Below are positions 55,439-64,000 of a stretch of 64,000 nucleotides of DNA, one piece after another. Within the stretch, counting starts at the first letter, position 1. The number at the start of each line of letters is the position of its first letter. The notes below the pieces were generated by a model. That model saw nothing but the letters and a program-made list of their open reading frames with translations. It did not search any database and was not told the origin of the DNA. The position numbers and the translations under genes were made by a program. Origin of the DNA: Mesorhizobium sp. SCN 65-20 (GTDB taxonomy: Bacteria; Pseudomonadota; Alphaproteobacteria; Rhizobiales; Rhizobiaceae); assembly GCA_001724355.1 (NCBI GenBank), contig MEEF01000010.1, positions 62,001-126,000 of the forward strand, read 5' to 3'.

Positions 55439-56542
55439 ATGGCGGGCTATGCCACCAGGGTCAAGAAAGACATCGATCGCTGGGTCGAAAGCGGCCTTAT
55501 AGACCGGCCCACTGGCGAAAAGCTCGCTACTGATGTCGACGCAAGAGATCGCAGCGGGCTGAATTTCGGCTGGATACTGGCGATCATGGCCGCTCTGCTG
55601 TTTGCGGCAGCGATACTCATTCTGGTCGCGGCCAATTGGGGGGCGTTGCCGCGAGTAGCGCGCCTAATTGGCCTGTTTGCGGTGATTTTTGCCGGATATG
55701 TCGGTGGCGCCGTCCTCAAGGGCCGCGGCCATGGCGGGTTCGCCGAAGCGCTGTGGCTGGTCGCCGCGGCCGCTTTCGGAGGGTCGATCGCATTGATCGG
55801 CCAGATGTACCATATGTCCGGCGACGAGGCCGCCGCCATTGTCACATGGTGCATTGCAACAGGATTGGCGGCGGCGGCCTTGCGCTCCAGTGCCCTGACG
55901 GTCGCAGCCGTCGCCATCGCCGACGCCTGGTTGGTCACCAAGGGGTTCGAATTCTTCCGGCGCACGGACTTTCCGCACCTGTTCCCGGTCTTCATGGCGG
56001 TGCTTTGGGCTTTGTCCTACTGGACCCTCAGCCGCGCGGCACGGCATCTGATCTCTCTGTCGCTCATTCTCTATGCCGTCTTGCTCGCCATACATTACGA
56101 CGCGCTGCTTGCGGGGCTAGTGCTTGCCCTCGTATCCGCGGCCCTGCTTGCAATCGCAGCACTAGCGCCGGCTGCCGCCGAGCGCTTGGTCCAGCTTGGC
56201 GGATACCTGCCGCTGCATGCCCTGATCGGCTTCCTGACCGGCATGGGCATCGTCCAGTTCGACCTGGTCGACGATCAGGGATTTGTCGTCGCAGCCGCGG
56301 TCGCACTCGCTGTCATAGCCACGGCGATCGTCTTCCTCGGACGGGAAAGCCGCGCCTTGCGCTGGGTAGCCTATGTCGGCTTCGCCTTTGAACTGGCGAT
56401 CGTTTACGTCGCCACCGTCGGCTCCATGCTCGGCACGGCTGGCTTCTTCTTCGCAGCTGCAGCAATTTTTGCAGGCCTTGCCTATGCAATCATGCGCATC
56501 GAACGACGGATGAGGCCGCAATCGGCCCGGGGAGCAGCCTGA
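55439..56542 (+). CDS. DUF2157 membrane protein
   Basis: A 367-residue polytopic membrane protein. The cytoplasmic N-terminus (VKKDIDRWVESGLIDRPTGE) is followed by about ten helices, with AIMAALLFAAAILILVAANW and HMSGDEAAAIVTWCIATG in the DUF2157 pattern. The start at 55439 has GGGGGAACGGGGCGC before it and is preferred over an ATG at 55388. Function is unknown. It overlaps the next gene by one base; the two families are usually paired. Confidence 0.88.
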   Translation: MAGYATRVKKDIDRWVESGLIDRPTGEKLATDVDARDRSGLNFGWILAIMAALLFAAAILILVAANWGALPRVARLIGLFAVIFAGYVGGAVLKGRGHGGFAEALWLVAAAAFGGSIALIGQMYHMSGDEAAAIVTWCIATGLAAAALRSSALTVAAVAIADAWLVTKGFEFFRRTDFPHLFPVFMAVLWALSYWTLSRAARHLISLSLILYAVLLAIHYDALLAGLVLALVSAALLAIAALAPAAAERLVQLGGYLPLHALIGFLTGMGIVQFDLVDDQGFVVAAAVALAVIATAIVFLGRESRALRWVAYVGFAFELAIVYVATVGSMLGTAGFFFAAAAIFAGLAYAIMRIERRMRPQSARGAA

Positions 56543-57147
56543 TGTCCCGCTACAAGCTTGTCGTTGTTGCCGCGGTGCTCGCGCTCGCACAGATCGGTTT
56601 TCTCGGCTGGATGGTCGCTGGTCGCGCAGCGCTGCTGCGCAATGGCCAGGAGGTGCTGCTCAAGGTGGAGCCCGTCGACCCGCGCGACCTGCTGCGCGGC
56701 GACTATGTGCGGCTCGGATACGAGATCTCGCGCCTGCCGGTGGAACTGATTGCCAATCTGCCCCAGGGCGAGGCGACCTCCGTGGAGGGGCCGATCGTCG
56801 TGCGCGTCAGGAAGGATGCTGACGGCTACTGGCGGGCCACGAGCGCCTGGCTGGGCACTGCTGCGGCCACTGCGCCCACTGGAGAGGTCGATCTCCGCGG
56901 CAATGTACAGGGTGGCTGGAACCTCACATCCGGGTCCACGATCGCAGTGGACTACGGCATCGAGCGCTTCTATGTGCCGGAAGGCGAGGGGCTGGCGATC
57001 GAGGAAGAGATGCGCAGGCGCAATGCCGAGGCTGAGCCGGAGATACGCAACTTCGGCGTCAAGGTCGCCGTCGGCAGCGGCGGGACCGCCCAGATCAAGG
57101 CATTGATGGACGGCGATGCCATGCTGTTCGAGGAGCCGCTCTACTGA
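56542..57147 (+). CDS. GDYXXLXY-domain membrane-anchored protein
   Basis: A 201-residue protein with an N-terminal helix (VVVAAVLALAQIGFLGWMVA) and the signature GDYVRLGY in DLLRGDYVRLGYEISRL. The remainder is beta-rich with VDYGIERFYVPEGEGLAIEE and a GGTAQIKALMDGD end, placed in the periplasm. GDYXXLXY proteins are often encoded with DUF2157, as here (one-base overlap); role unknown. Confidence 0.88.
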   Translation: MSRYKLVVVAAVLALAQIGFLGWMVAGRAALLRNGQEVLLKVEPVDPRDLLRGDYVRLGYEISRLPVELIANLPQGEATSVEGPIVVRVRKDADGYWRATSAWLGTAAATAPTGEVDLRGNVQGGWNLTSGSTIAVDYGIERFYVPEGEGLAIEEEMRRRNAEAEPEIRNFGVKVAVGSGGTAQIKALMDGDAMLFEEPLY

Positions 57148-57308
57148 ATGAGGGCACCGTCAGCATCTGGATCAAGCGGAAAGCTAGGCAAAGCTGATAT
57201 CGCCTCAGGCTGCGACCAGTTCCGGGCACCCAAAGTTTGCTTTGAGATGAAATTAATGGGTTCGGCATATAGCGAGCAATGCTTGTTGGACGAACGCCCG
57301 TACATATT

Positions 57309-58580
57309 ATGAAGATTGCAATTGTTGCAGAACATGCCTCCGCCCGTTTTGGAGGCGAAGCGATCCTGCCGCTCCACTACTTTCGCATATTGCGCCAGCG
57401 CGGACATGACGTCTGGTTGATCGTTCACGAAAGGACGCGTGAAGAGCTGGTTGATCTGTTCGGCGATGACTCGCGCATCATTTTCACGCCCGATACGCCG
57501 CTGATACGCCTGTTGTGGCGTATGGGCAGCTTTCTGCCGCACCGCCTGGCAAATTTCTCGACCGGCTATCTCATGCGGGTGCTGACGCAGCGCAGGCAGC
57601 GGAAGGAGGCGCGTCGGCTGGTCGCCGAGCAGAGGGTGAACATCGTGCACCAGCCCATCCCGGTCTCTCCGCGCGAACCGTCCATGCTCTTCGATTTGGG
57701 AGCTCCCGTCGTGATCGGCCCCTTGAACGGCGGCATGGAGTTCCCGCCAGCCTTCCGCAGCCGCACCTCCGCGCTGGAGCGGCATGCGGTCGCCGCGGGC
57801 CGGTCCATGACCAACTTCATGAACCGTCTCGTTCCGGGGAAACGTCTTGCAAGCGTCGTGATGGTAGCAAACGAGCGCAGCCGCCTGGCCTTACCCTCGG
57901 GCGTCCGGGGCAAGATCGTCGAGCTTTTCGAGAATGGCGTCGACATCTCGACATGGACCGTCCATGCGGCCGCAGAGCGGGATCCGCAAGGCAGTGCGCG
58001 CTTCGTCTTTTCGGGCCGTCTGGTGGATTGGAAGGCTGTTGATCTCCTGCTGCGTGCTTTTGCGCGTGCCAGTACGCAGGTTCCGATGAGCTTGCTGATC
58101 GTCGGTGATGGGGACGTACGTGGCAGCCTGGAAGAGCTTGCCGCCGAACTCGGGGTGCTTTCCGCCCACGAGGTTCCCGGCAAGGTGCATTTCGCCGGTT
58201 GGCTTAGCCAGCGCGAATGTGCCGAAATGTTGGCGTCCCGCGACGCCCTGGTGCTTCCCAGCCTCTACGAATGCGGGGGAGCGGTGGTCCTCGAGGCGAT
58301 GGCGCTCGGCAAGCCCGTCATTGCAACCGCATGGGGCGGCCCGTTGGACTACCTCAACCCGGAATGCGGCATCCTGGTCGCACCGGAGTCTCCAGATGCT
58401 CTCGTTCGCGGCCTGGAGGACGCGATGGTGGAACTCGCCCGTTCGCCCGGGCTGCGCCGGCAGTTGGGCGAGGTGGCGAAGCGGCGCATCCGTGACGAGT
58501 TCGACTGGGAGAAGAAGGTCGACGCAGTTCTGGGCGTCTATGCCTCCGCGATCGCCGCGGAAGGCCAGCGTCCGCAATAG
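57309..58580 (+). CDS. glycosyltransferase family 4 protein
   Basis: A 423-residue GT-B fold glycosyltransferase. The N-terminal Rossmann domain starts MKIAIVAEHASARFGGEAIL. The C-terminal domain carries RFVFSGRLVDWKAVDLLLRA, LLIVGDGDVRGSLEELAAEL and the E-x7-E sugar-nucleotide motif PSLYECGGAVVLEAMALG. GPLNGGMEFPPAFR is a frequent GT4 feature. It probably adds a sugar to a surface polysaccharide or glycolipid, but no other polysaccharide gene is nearby. The 160 bases upstream are visibly lower in GC than the surroundings. Start at 57309 has no clear ribosome-binding site; a TTG at 57279 is possible. Confidence 0.85.
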   Translation: MKIAIVAEHASARFGGEAILPLHYFRILRQRGHDVWLIVHERTREELVDLFGDDSRIIFTPDTPLIRLLWRMGSFLPHRLANFSTGYLMRVLTQRRQRKEARRLVAEQRVNIVHQPIPVSPREPSMLFDLGAPVVIGPLNGGMEFPPAFRSRTSALERHAVAAGRSMTNFMNRLVPGKRLASVVMVANERSRLALPSGVRGKIVELFENGVDISTWTVHAAAERDPQGSARFVFSGRLVDWKAVDLLLRAFARASTQVPMSLLIVGDGDVRGSLEELAAELGVLSAHEVPGKVHFAGWLSQRECAEMLASRDALVLPSLYECGGAVVLEAMALGKPVIATAWGGPLDYLNPECGILVAPESPDALVRGLEDAMVELARSPGLRRQLGEVAKRRIRDEFDWEKKVDAVLGVYASAIAAEGQRPQ

Positions 58581-58597
58581 GCGATTGGCGCCGGCCG

Positions 58598-59059
58598 CTA
58601 AGGCTCCACCGCCACGATCGCCTCGATCTCGACGGTGATGTTGTCCGGCAGCGAGCCGAAGCCGACCGCCGAGCGCGCGTGGCGCCCGCGCTCGCCGAAG
58701 ACCTCAATCAAAATGTCCGAGCACCCATTGATCACCTTGGGATGCGCCTCGAAGTCCGGCACGGCGTTGACCATTCCGAGCAGCTTGATGACGCGGCGGA
58801 CCTTGGACAGGTCGCCGATGGCGGAATGGATCACTGCAAGCAGGTTGAGCCCGGTAAGGCGCGCGTCGTCATAGGCCTGCTCGATGCCGATCTCAGCACC
58901 GACCTTGCCCGTCCGGAGGCGGCCGTCCGGCTGGCGCGGCCCCTGGCCGGACAAATAGAGGATGTTCTCCTCGCGCACGAACGGCACGTAGGTGGCGATC
59001 GGCGCGGGCGGCGGCGGCAATGTCAGGCCGAGTGCGGCCAGTCTGTCGTAAGGGGTCAT
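58598..59059 (-). CDS. RidA/YjgF-family protein
   Basis: A 153-residue protein of the RidA superfamily, trimeric enamine/imine deaminases and relatives. Visible features: ENILYLSGQGPRQPDGRLRT, AYDDARLTGLNLLAVIHSAI, VRRVIKLLGMVNAVPDFEAH and the C-terminal GRHARSAVGFGSLPDNITVE, where the Arg of HARSAVG matches the catalytic arginine position. It is likely to be a YjgH-like or other Rid subgroup rather than classic RidA, being longer. Starts 20 bases after the dppF-like stop, so it is the last gene of the peptide-transporter operon. Confidence 0.85.
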   Translation of the reverse strand: MTPYDRLAALGLTLPPPPAPIATYVPFVREENILYLSGQGPRQPDGRLRTGKVGAEIGIEQAYDDARLTGLNLLAVIHSAIGDLSKVRRVIKLLGMVNAVPDFEAHPKVINGCSDILIEVFGERGRHARSAVGFGSLPDNITVEIEAIVAVEP

Positions 59060-59079
59060 TGGCTCGGCGATTGTTGCAG

Positions 59080-60066
59080 TTATGCGAGTTCTGCCTGGCG
59101 GATGCAGGCGACGCTGTGCCCTGTACCGATTGCTTCGCGCACCGGCACCTTGTCCGCGCAGGCCGCGACCGCGTGCGGACAACGGGTGCGGAACACGCAG
59201 CCAGACGGCGGGTTGAGCGGGCTCGGGATGTCGCCCTGGAGGATGACCCGCTCGCGCCGGACCGTCGGGTCCGGCACCGGGGCGGTCGCCAGCAGCGCGC
59301 GCGTGTAGGGGTGGCGCGGATTGGCATAGACCGAGCGCGCAGGCCCCTGTTCCATGATCCGGCCGAGATAAAGCACGACGATTTCGTCGCACAGATATTC
59401 CACCACCGTCAGGTCGTGGGAGATGAAGATCATCGTCAGGCCGAGTTCGCGCTGCAACTCCTGGATCAGGTTCAGCACCTGCGCCTGGACCGAAACGTCG
59501 AGCGCGGAAACCGGCTCGTCGGCGATGATCAATTCCGGTTCCACCGCGAGCGCGCGGGCGATGCCGACGCGCTGGCGCTGGCCGCCCGAAAATTCGTTTG
59601 GGTAGCGCCGCCCGTGCTCGGGCGAAAGCCCGACACGTGTCAACAACTCGTCGATCCGCGCCTGGCGGGCGGCACCTTTCGCCAGCCCGTGCGTGTCGAT
59701 TGCCTCGCCGATGATGTCGCGCACGCGCATGCGCGGGTTGAGGCTGGAATAGGGATCCTGGAAAATGATCTGCAGGCGGCGCCGATAGGCGCGCAGCGCC
59801 TTCTCCGGCAGGGCGAACAGGTCCACTCCGTCGAAGATCGCTTCGCCCGAAGACGGTTCCACCAGCCGCAGCAGGCAGCGCCCGGCGGTGGTCTTGCCCG
59901 ATCCGGATTCGCCCACGATGCCGACGATCTGGCCGCGGCGGACGTCGAACGAGATGTCCTCGACTGCCTTGACCGGGCCGCTGCCGGTGGAGAACTGCTT
60001 GCTCAGGCCGCGCACCGACAACAGGATGTCGGCATCGCCGGCGGAGGTTTGTTGCACGTCGTTCAC
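59080..60066 (-). CDS. dipeptide/oligopeptide ABC transporter ATP-binding protein (DppF/OppF type)
   Basis: A 328-residue ATPase. Walker A GESGSGKTT, Q-loop IFQDPYSSLNPRMRVRD, signature FSGGQRQRVGIARALAV, Walker B LIIADEPVSALDVS, and the C-terminal oligopeptide-transporter motif with clustered cysteines (CVFRTRCPHAVAAC) that is typical of this subfamily. The GTG start overlaps the upstream ATPase stop (GTGA), so I used 60066, which also fits family length. Energises the two permeases of this operon. Confidence 0.92.
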   Translation of the reverse strand: MNDVQQTSAGDADILLSVRGLSKQFSTGSGPVKAVEDISFDVRRGQIVGIVGESGSGKTTAGRCLLRLVEPSSGEAIFDGVDLFALPEKALRAYRRRLQIIFQDPYSSLNPRMRVRDIIGEAIDTHGLAKGAARQARIDELLTRVGLSPEHGRRYPNEFSGGQRQRVGIARALAVEPELIIADEPVSALDVSVQAQVLNLIQELQRELGLTMIFISHDLTVVEYLCDEIVVLYLGRIMEQGPARSVYANPRHPYTRALLATAPVPDPTVRRERVILQGDIPSPLNPPSGCVFRTRCPHAVAACADKVPVREAIGTGHSVACIRQAELA

Positions 60067-61112
60067 AGGAGCTCGTGCCTCCAGCAGCGGGTTAGGTGTT
60101 CGGGCGACGCGTTCAGCAGGTCCGGCGGAACAGCCTCGCAATGCGCCTCGGCATGCGGGCAGCGTGGCGCGAAGGTGCAGCCCGAGGGCAGGGCGAGCAC
60201 GCTTGGCACGCTCCCCGGGATCGGGTTGAGCATGCGCCGCGAGCCGTCGTCGGCGCGGTCGCGCTTGGTGTCGGGGATGCAGGCAAGCAGGCCCTTGGTG
60301 TAGGGGTGGCGGGGCCGCGCGAACAGATCCTTGACCGGCGCCTGCTCGACGACGCGGCCCGCATACATGACGGCGACCTCGTGGGCGATCTCGGCCACGA
60401 CGCCGAGATTGTGAGTCACGAACAGGATGCTCATGCCGATTTCGCGCTGCAGGCGGCGCATCAGGTCGAGGATCTGGGCCTGGATGGTCACGTCGAGCGC
60501 GGTGGTGGGCTCGTCCGCAATCAGCAGTGCCGGGTTGCAGGCGAGCGCGAGCGCGATCATGACGCGCTGACGCATGCCGCCGGACATTTCGTGCGGATAT
60601 TGGTCGAGGCGCTTGTCGGCGGCGGGAATTTCGACCAGTTCGAGCATGCGTTTGGCGCGGGCGCGGGCCTCGATACGGCTCACCGGCTCGTGCAGCCGGA
60701 TCATCTCCATGATCTGGTCGCCGACGGTGAAAAGCGGGTTCAGGCTCGTCATCGGCTCCTGGAAGATCATGGCGATCTCCTTGCCGCGGATCGCCCGCAT
60801 CCGTTTGTCGCTGAGCGCGGCCAGATCGACGACGCTGCCGTCGCGCAGGCGGTAGAGCAGGCGGCCGCCGACGATGCGGCCGGGATGCGACAGGAGCCGC
60901 ATGATCGAAAGACTGGTGACCGACTTGCCGGAACCGGATTCACCGACCACGGCGAGCGTTTCGCCGCGACGGACCGTGAGCGTGACCCCGTCGACCGATT
61001 TCGCGGCACGCGAACCCATGACGAAATGGGTGCGCAGGTCCTCGGCACGCAGCACGACGTCGGCGGCGAGCATTTCCGGCTGACTGTCGGATCTCTGTGC
61101 GGAAGCGGCCAT
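60063..61112 (-). CDS. dipeptide/oligopeptide ABC transporter ATP-binding protein (DppD/OppD type)
   Basis: A 349-residue ATPase paired with the DppF-type protein. Walker [11 protein letters not shown]-loop [18 protein letters not shown], signature [17 protein letters not shown], Walker [16 protein letters not shown], and the Opp C-terminal region [20 protein letters not shown] with [12 protein letters not shown]. Lies two bases after the dppC-type stop. Confidence 0.93.
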   Translation of the reverse strand: MAASAQRSDSQPEMLAADVVLRAEDLRTHFVMGSRAAKSVDGVTLTVRRGETLAVVGESGSGKSVTSLSIMRLLSHPGRIVGGRLLYRLRDGSVVDLAALSDKRMRAIRGKEIAMIFQEPMTSLNPLFTVGDQIMEMIRLHEPVSRIEARARAKRMLELVEIPAADKRLDQYPHEMSGGMRQRVMIALALACNPALLIADEPTTALDVTIQAQILDLMRRLQREIGMSILFVTHNLGVVAEIAHEVAVMYAGRVVEQAPVKDLFARPRHPYTKGLLACIPDTKRDRADDGSRRMLNPIPGSVPSVLALPSGCTFAPRCPHAEAHCEAVPPDLLNASPEHLTRCWRHELL

Positions 61113-61114
61113 GG

Positions 61115-61978
61115 TCAGAGGTCCTTGCGCAGGCGCGGGTCGAGCAGATCGCGCAGCCCGTCACCGACGAGTTGTAGCGACAGCACGGTGAGGATGATGG
61201 CGAGGCCGGGGAAGATGGTGACCCAGTCGGCCTGACCGACATATTGCCGTCCCGACGCGATCATGGTTCCCCAGGTCGGGACCTCGGGGCTGACGCCGAC
61301 GCCGAGGAACGAGAGGCCGGCTTCGGCCAGCATCGCATAGGCGAAGATGAAGGTCGCCTGCACCAGGATCGGCGAGACGAGATTGCGCAGCACGTGCCGC
61401 GTCATGATGCGCCAGGTGGGCACGCCGAGCGCACGGGCGGCCTCGACATAGGGCAGTTCGCGGATGACCAGCGTCGAGGCGCGCACCACGCGGGCCAGAC
61501 GTGGCGCGTAGACGATGCCGAGCGCGATGATGACCGTGGCGAGCGACGGACCGAGTGCTGCCACCAGTGCAATGGCGAGCAGGATATCGGGAAACGCCAT
61601 CATCGCGTCGATGATGCGCGAAACCACGCCGTCCGCCTTGCGGAAGAAGCCGGCGACGATGCCGAGCGTGATGCCGACGACAGCCGCGAGCGTTGTTGCC
61701 GCCGCTCCGACCAGAAGCGAGAGCTGCCCGGCATAGATCGTGCGGCTGAAGACATCGCGGCCGAACTCGTCGGTGCCGAAGAACCAGGTCGTGCTCGGCG
61801 GCTTCAGCCGGTTGACGATCGACAGCTTGTTCGGCGCGTAGGGCGCGATCAGCGGCGCGAGCACGGCAAGCAGCGTGATCGTCGCGATTACTGCGAGACC
61901 GATCGCCAGCGTGCGGCGCTGCAGGATGAGCGTGGAGATGCGCGGGGTGTCCACGCCGGCGGAGGAGACGGCAGCCAT
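61115..61978 (-). CDS. dipeptide/oligopeptide ABC transporter permease (DppC/OppC type)
   Basis: A 287-residue inner-membrane permease with about six helices. FFGTDEFGRDVFSRTIYAGQ is the OppC-family N-terminal motif, and YVEAARALGVPTWRIMTRHV is the EAA loop contacting the ATPases; LSFLGVGVSPEVPTWGTMI is the usual C-terminal block. Its ATG shares one base with the upstream permease stop. Confidence 0.94.
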   Translation of the reverse strand: MAAVSSAGVDTPRISTLILQRRTLAIGLAVIATITLLAVLAPLIAPYAPNKLSIVNRLKPPSTTWFFGTDEFGRDVFSRTIYAGQLSLLVGAAATTLAAVVGITLGIVAGFFRKADGVVSRIIDAMMAFPDILLAIALVAALGPSLATVIIALGIVYAPRLARVVRASTLVIRELPYVEAARALGVPTWRIMTRHVLRNLVSPILVQATFIFAYAMLAEAGLSFLGVGVSPEVPTWGTMIASGRQYVGQADWVTIFPGLAIILTVLSLQLVGDGLRDLLDPRLRKDL

Positions 61979-62919
61979 CAGTAGCGCACCCGCGGATCGA
62001 TCATGAGATAGAGCATGTCGATGCCGAAATTGATGAGGACGTAGATCGCGGCAATGACGAGCAGGGCGCCCTGGATGACGGGATAGTCGCGGCGCAGCAC
62101 GGCCGAGACGACGAGGTTGCCCACGCCGGGCAGGCTGAACACCGTTTCGGTGACCACGGCGCCAGACACCAGCAGGGCGGCGGTCAGGCCGATGACGGTC
62201 AGCACCGGGATCAGCGCGTTCTTGAAGGCATGTTTCATCACGACCCGCAGTTCGCCCATGCCCTTGGAGCGGGCCGTACGTACGTAGTCGTCGTTGAGCA
62301 CGTCGAGCATCGACGCGCGGGTGAAGCGCGTAATCAACGCCGATGAGACCACGCCGAGCGCGGTCGCCGGCAGGACGAGGTGGCTCATCCGTGTCAGGAA
62401 CGAGGCATCCGGCCCGCCATATCCCGCGACAGGGAACCAGCCCAGGCGAACGGCGAAGACCTGGATCAGGATAAGGCCGAGCCAGAAACTCGGGATACTG
62501 GCCGCCAGCACGGTGAGCGTGGTGACCGACTGGTCGAACAATCCGCCGCGCCGGTAGGCCGACATGATGCCGACGGGCAGGGCGATGGCGCTGGCGATCA
62601 GGATGGCGAACAGGGTGAGGAAGAAGGTCGGCTCGGCGCGGTCGAGCAGGGCGCTCGCGACCGGCATGTCGAGGAAGATCGAATGGCCGAGGTCGCCACG
62701 GGCGAGCTGGGCGAGGAAATAGACATATTGGATGGGCAGCGGCTGGTCGAGCCCCAGGCGCACACGCAGTACCTCGATATCGGCCGGCGTCGCGTCCGGG
62801 CCGAGCATGACCGCGGCCGGGTCGCCCGGCGCCACGCGCACGATGATGAAGACGATCGTGACGACCGTGAACATTACCGTGAGCATGCCGAGGAGGCGTT
62901 GCAGGACGTATCGCGACAT
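61978..62919 (-). CDS. dipeptide/oligopeptide ABC transporter permease (DppB/OppB type)
   Basis: A 313-residue permease. It begins MSRYVLQRLLGMLTVMFTVV and carries VRVAPGDPAAVMLGPDATP, the OppB motif, and DDYVRTARSKGMGELRVVMK, the EAA loop. GAVVTETVFSLPGVGNLVV closes the conserved core. Pairs with the DppC-type permease to form the channel. Separated from the binding-protein gene by a strong stem-loop. Confidence 0.94.
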   Translation of the reverse strand: MSRYVLQRLLGMLTVMFTVVTIVFIIVRVAPGDPAAVMLGPDATPADIEVLRVRLGLDQPLPIQYVYFLAQLARGDLGHSIFLDMPVASALLDRAEPTFFLTLFAILIASAIALPVGIMSAYRRGGLFDQSVTTLTVLAASIPSFWLGLILIQVFAVRLGWFPVAGYGGPDASFLTRMSHLVLPATALGVVSSALITRFTRASMLDVLNDDYVRTARSKGMGELRVVMKHAFKNALIPVLTVIGLTAALLVSGAVVTETVFSLPGVGNLVVSAVLRRDYPVIQGALLVIAAIYVLINFGIDMLYLMIDPRVRY

Positions 62920-62937
62920 CGATCGGCTCCCATTGGC

Positions 62938-62965
62938 CCCCGGCGCGGCGGTTGCCGCGCCGGGG
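62938..62965 (-). terminator. intercistronic stem-loop between binding protein and permease genes
   Basis: A perfect 12-bp GC stem (CCCCGGCGCGGC and complement) with a four-base loop. No T-run follows on the minus strand. Such hairpins often protect or partly end the upstream mRNA, giving more binding protein than permease. Confidence 0.6.
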
Positions 62966-62977
62966 AGTCTTGGCTGG

Positions 62978-64000
62978 TTACTTGGTCAGGTGGGCGTTCC
63001 AGAAGTAGGGCCAGGCCGAGGCTGTGAAGCCTCCCAGCTTGGGCGATTTGGCCGAGAGCGCGTTGAAATCGCCGACCTTGTAGAAGGGAGCTTCGTCATA
63101 GATCAGCTTCTGGATGTCCGACCAGATGGCGACGCGCTTTTCCGGATCCATCTCGGTGTTGAGTTCGACGACGAGCTTGTCCTTGGCCTCGCTCGCCCAC
63201 CAGCCCGGATAGGACGCCGGCAGCGGTGCGATCAGGGCCGGATCCGGCAGGAACGGGCTGTGGGTGATGAAGATGTCCCAGAGCGCCGGTTCGGCGCGGC
63301 GCTGCACCAGCGTCGCCCAGTCGACGACGTCGAGCTGGACCGCAAGGCCGGCGGCCTTGAGGTACTCGGCAGCGACCTGCGCCATCTTGTAGTGGAACTC
63401 GTACTGCCGGCTGGTGAGGATGCGGATCGGCTTGCCGTCATAACCGGCCTCCGTCGCGAGTTCCTTGGCCTTGTCCGGGTTGCCCTGGTTGTAGCCTTCG
63501 ACGCCTGCATCCGAACGCCACTGGTAGCCTTCCGGATAAAGCGCGCCGTCGACGGCGAAGAAGTCGGGCTTGCCGAAGGCGGCGGCCAGCATGTCCTCCG
63601 AATTGAGCGCCGCCTGCACGGCCTTGCGCAGGCCGGGCTTGGTCATCATGCCTTCCTTGTTGTTCATGATGAACATCGGCCAACCGAAGGACTTGAGCAC
63701 CAGCGGCTCGGTCTTGGCCTGGCCGTTCAGCCGATCGAAGGCCTCGACGGGAAGCAGATCGGCATAGTCGTACTGGCCGGCAATCGCGCCTTCGACGCGG
63801 GTGTTGGCATCGGGAACCGGCACGAAGCGGATCTCGTCGAGATACTGCTTGCGCGCACCGCCGAAGCCATCCGGCTCGCCTTCGCGCGACTTGTAGCCGT
63901 CGAAGCGCACGAGCTGCAGATACTGGTCAGGCTTGCGCTCCTTGATCATGTAGGGGCCGGTGCCGACATATTCGGACAGCGTCTCGGCGATCTTTTCGGA
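62978..64000 (-). CDS. ABC transporter substrate-binding protein, family 5 (peptide type), 5' end outside window
   Basis: At least 340 residues of a periplasmic binding protein; the frame is open to the right edge (YVGTGPYMIKERKPDQYLQL), so signal peptide and N-terminal domain are missing. Family 5 (SBP_bac_5) features: KQYLDEIRFVPVPDANTRVE, KPGLRKAVQAALNSEDMLAA, YNQGNPDKAKELATEAGYDG and the C-terminal YFWNAHL typical of DppA/OppA relatives. It would bind peptides or a related solute and is the first gene of the operon. Confidence 0.92.
   Translation of the reverse strand, partial: SEKIAETLSEYVGTGPYMIKERKPDQYLQLVRFDGYKSREGEPDGFGGARKQYLDEIRFVPVPDANTRVEGAIAGQYDYADLLPVEAFDRLNGQAKTEPLVLKSFGWPMFIMNNKEGMMTKPGLRKAVQAALNSEDMLAAAFGKPDFFAVDGALYPEGYQWRSDAGVEGYNQGNPDKAKELATEAGYDGKPIRILTSRQYEFHYKMAQVAAEYLKAAGLAVQLDVVDWATLVQRRAEPALWDIFITHSPFLPDPALIAPLPASYPGWWASEAKDKLVVELNTEMDPEKRVAIWSDIQKLIYDEAPFYKVGDFNALSAKSPKLGGFTASAWPYFWNAHLTK

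Overview
The window is GC-rich, densely packed chromosomal DNA of an alphaproteobacterium. It most likely comes from the Mesorhizobium/Phyllobacteriaceae part of the Hyphomicrobiales. The main reasons are the gene order dgt-argS-SPOR-nagZ-scpAB-tatABC-serS-surE-pcm-nlpD-like, the fused secDF, the DUF3126 and double cold-shock-domain genes, paired DUF1127 genes with CCUCCUCCC-loop RNAs, and rhizobial-style palindromic repeats. No rRNA, tRNA, transposase, phage gene or CRISPR array was recognised. All identifications come from reading the sequence; no searches were run.

Layout. 1-4.5 kb: the end of an RND efflux adaptor and its inner-membrane pump, with a small winged-helix-like gene convergent to them. 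4.7-11.3 kb, minus strand: a tripartite tricarboxylate transporter (tctC, tctB, tctA) beside a DctB/DctD-type two-component pair. Upstream of tctC are a perfect 20-bp palindrome and a related site 32 bp away. The sensor kinase has its first membrane helix in another reading frame, and the regulator has GAFPGA instead of GAFTGA. 11.4-31 kb: housekeeping and accessory enzymes in short units (adenine deaminase, lipoprotein hydrolase, TrkH, threonine dehydratase, GloA, cold-shock protein, DUF192, CysE, gamma-carbonic anhydrase-like protein, exonuclease III, NCS2 permease, a DUF4375 protein, ErpA, dGTPase). 31-46.4 kb, plus strand: a long core block from argS to an NlpD-like amidase activator, covering translation, envelope, chromosome segregation and Tat export. 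46.5-53.8 kb: a DUF815 ATPase, then yajC-secDF followed closely by homologues of two mitochondrial complex I assembly factors, then a GNAT gene and trmFO.

54.4-55.4 kb: the most unusual stretch. Two DUF1127 genes on the minus strand are followed by nine hairpins in three modules. Each hairpin carries the anti-Shine-Dalgarno motif CCUCCUCCC (or its core) in its loop, as in the alpha-r14/cuckoo/CcsR small-RNA families. The leader region holds three consecutive palindromes and a candidate promoter. 55.4-64 kb: DUF2157 and GDYXXLXY membrane genes, a GT4 glycosyltransferase, and a minus-strand dipeptide/oligopeptide ABC operon (binding protein, two permeases, two ATPases) ending in a RidA-like gene. 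The binding-protein gene runs off the right edge.

How the genes work together. The tct cluster looks like regulated uptake of a carboxylate. The secDF, tat and nlpD-like genes serve protein export and the cell wall. The DUF1127-RNA locus looks like a post-transcriptional stress regulator that would base-pair with ribosome-binding sites. Starts were chosen from visible ribosome-binding sites where possible; non-ATG starts are stated.
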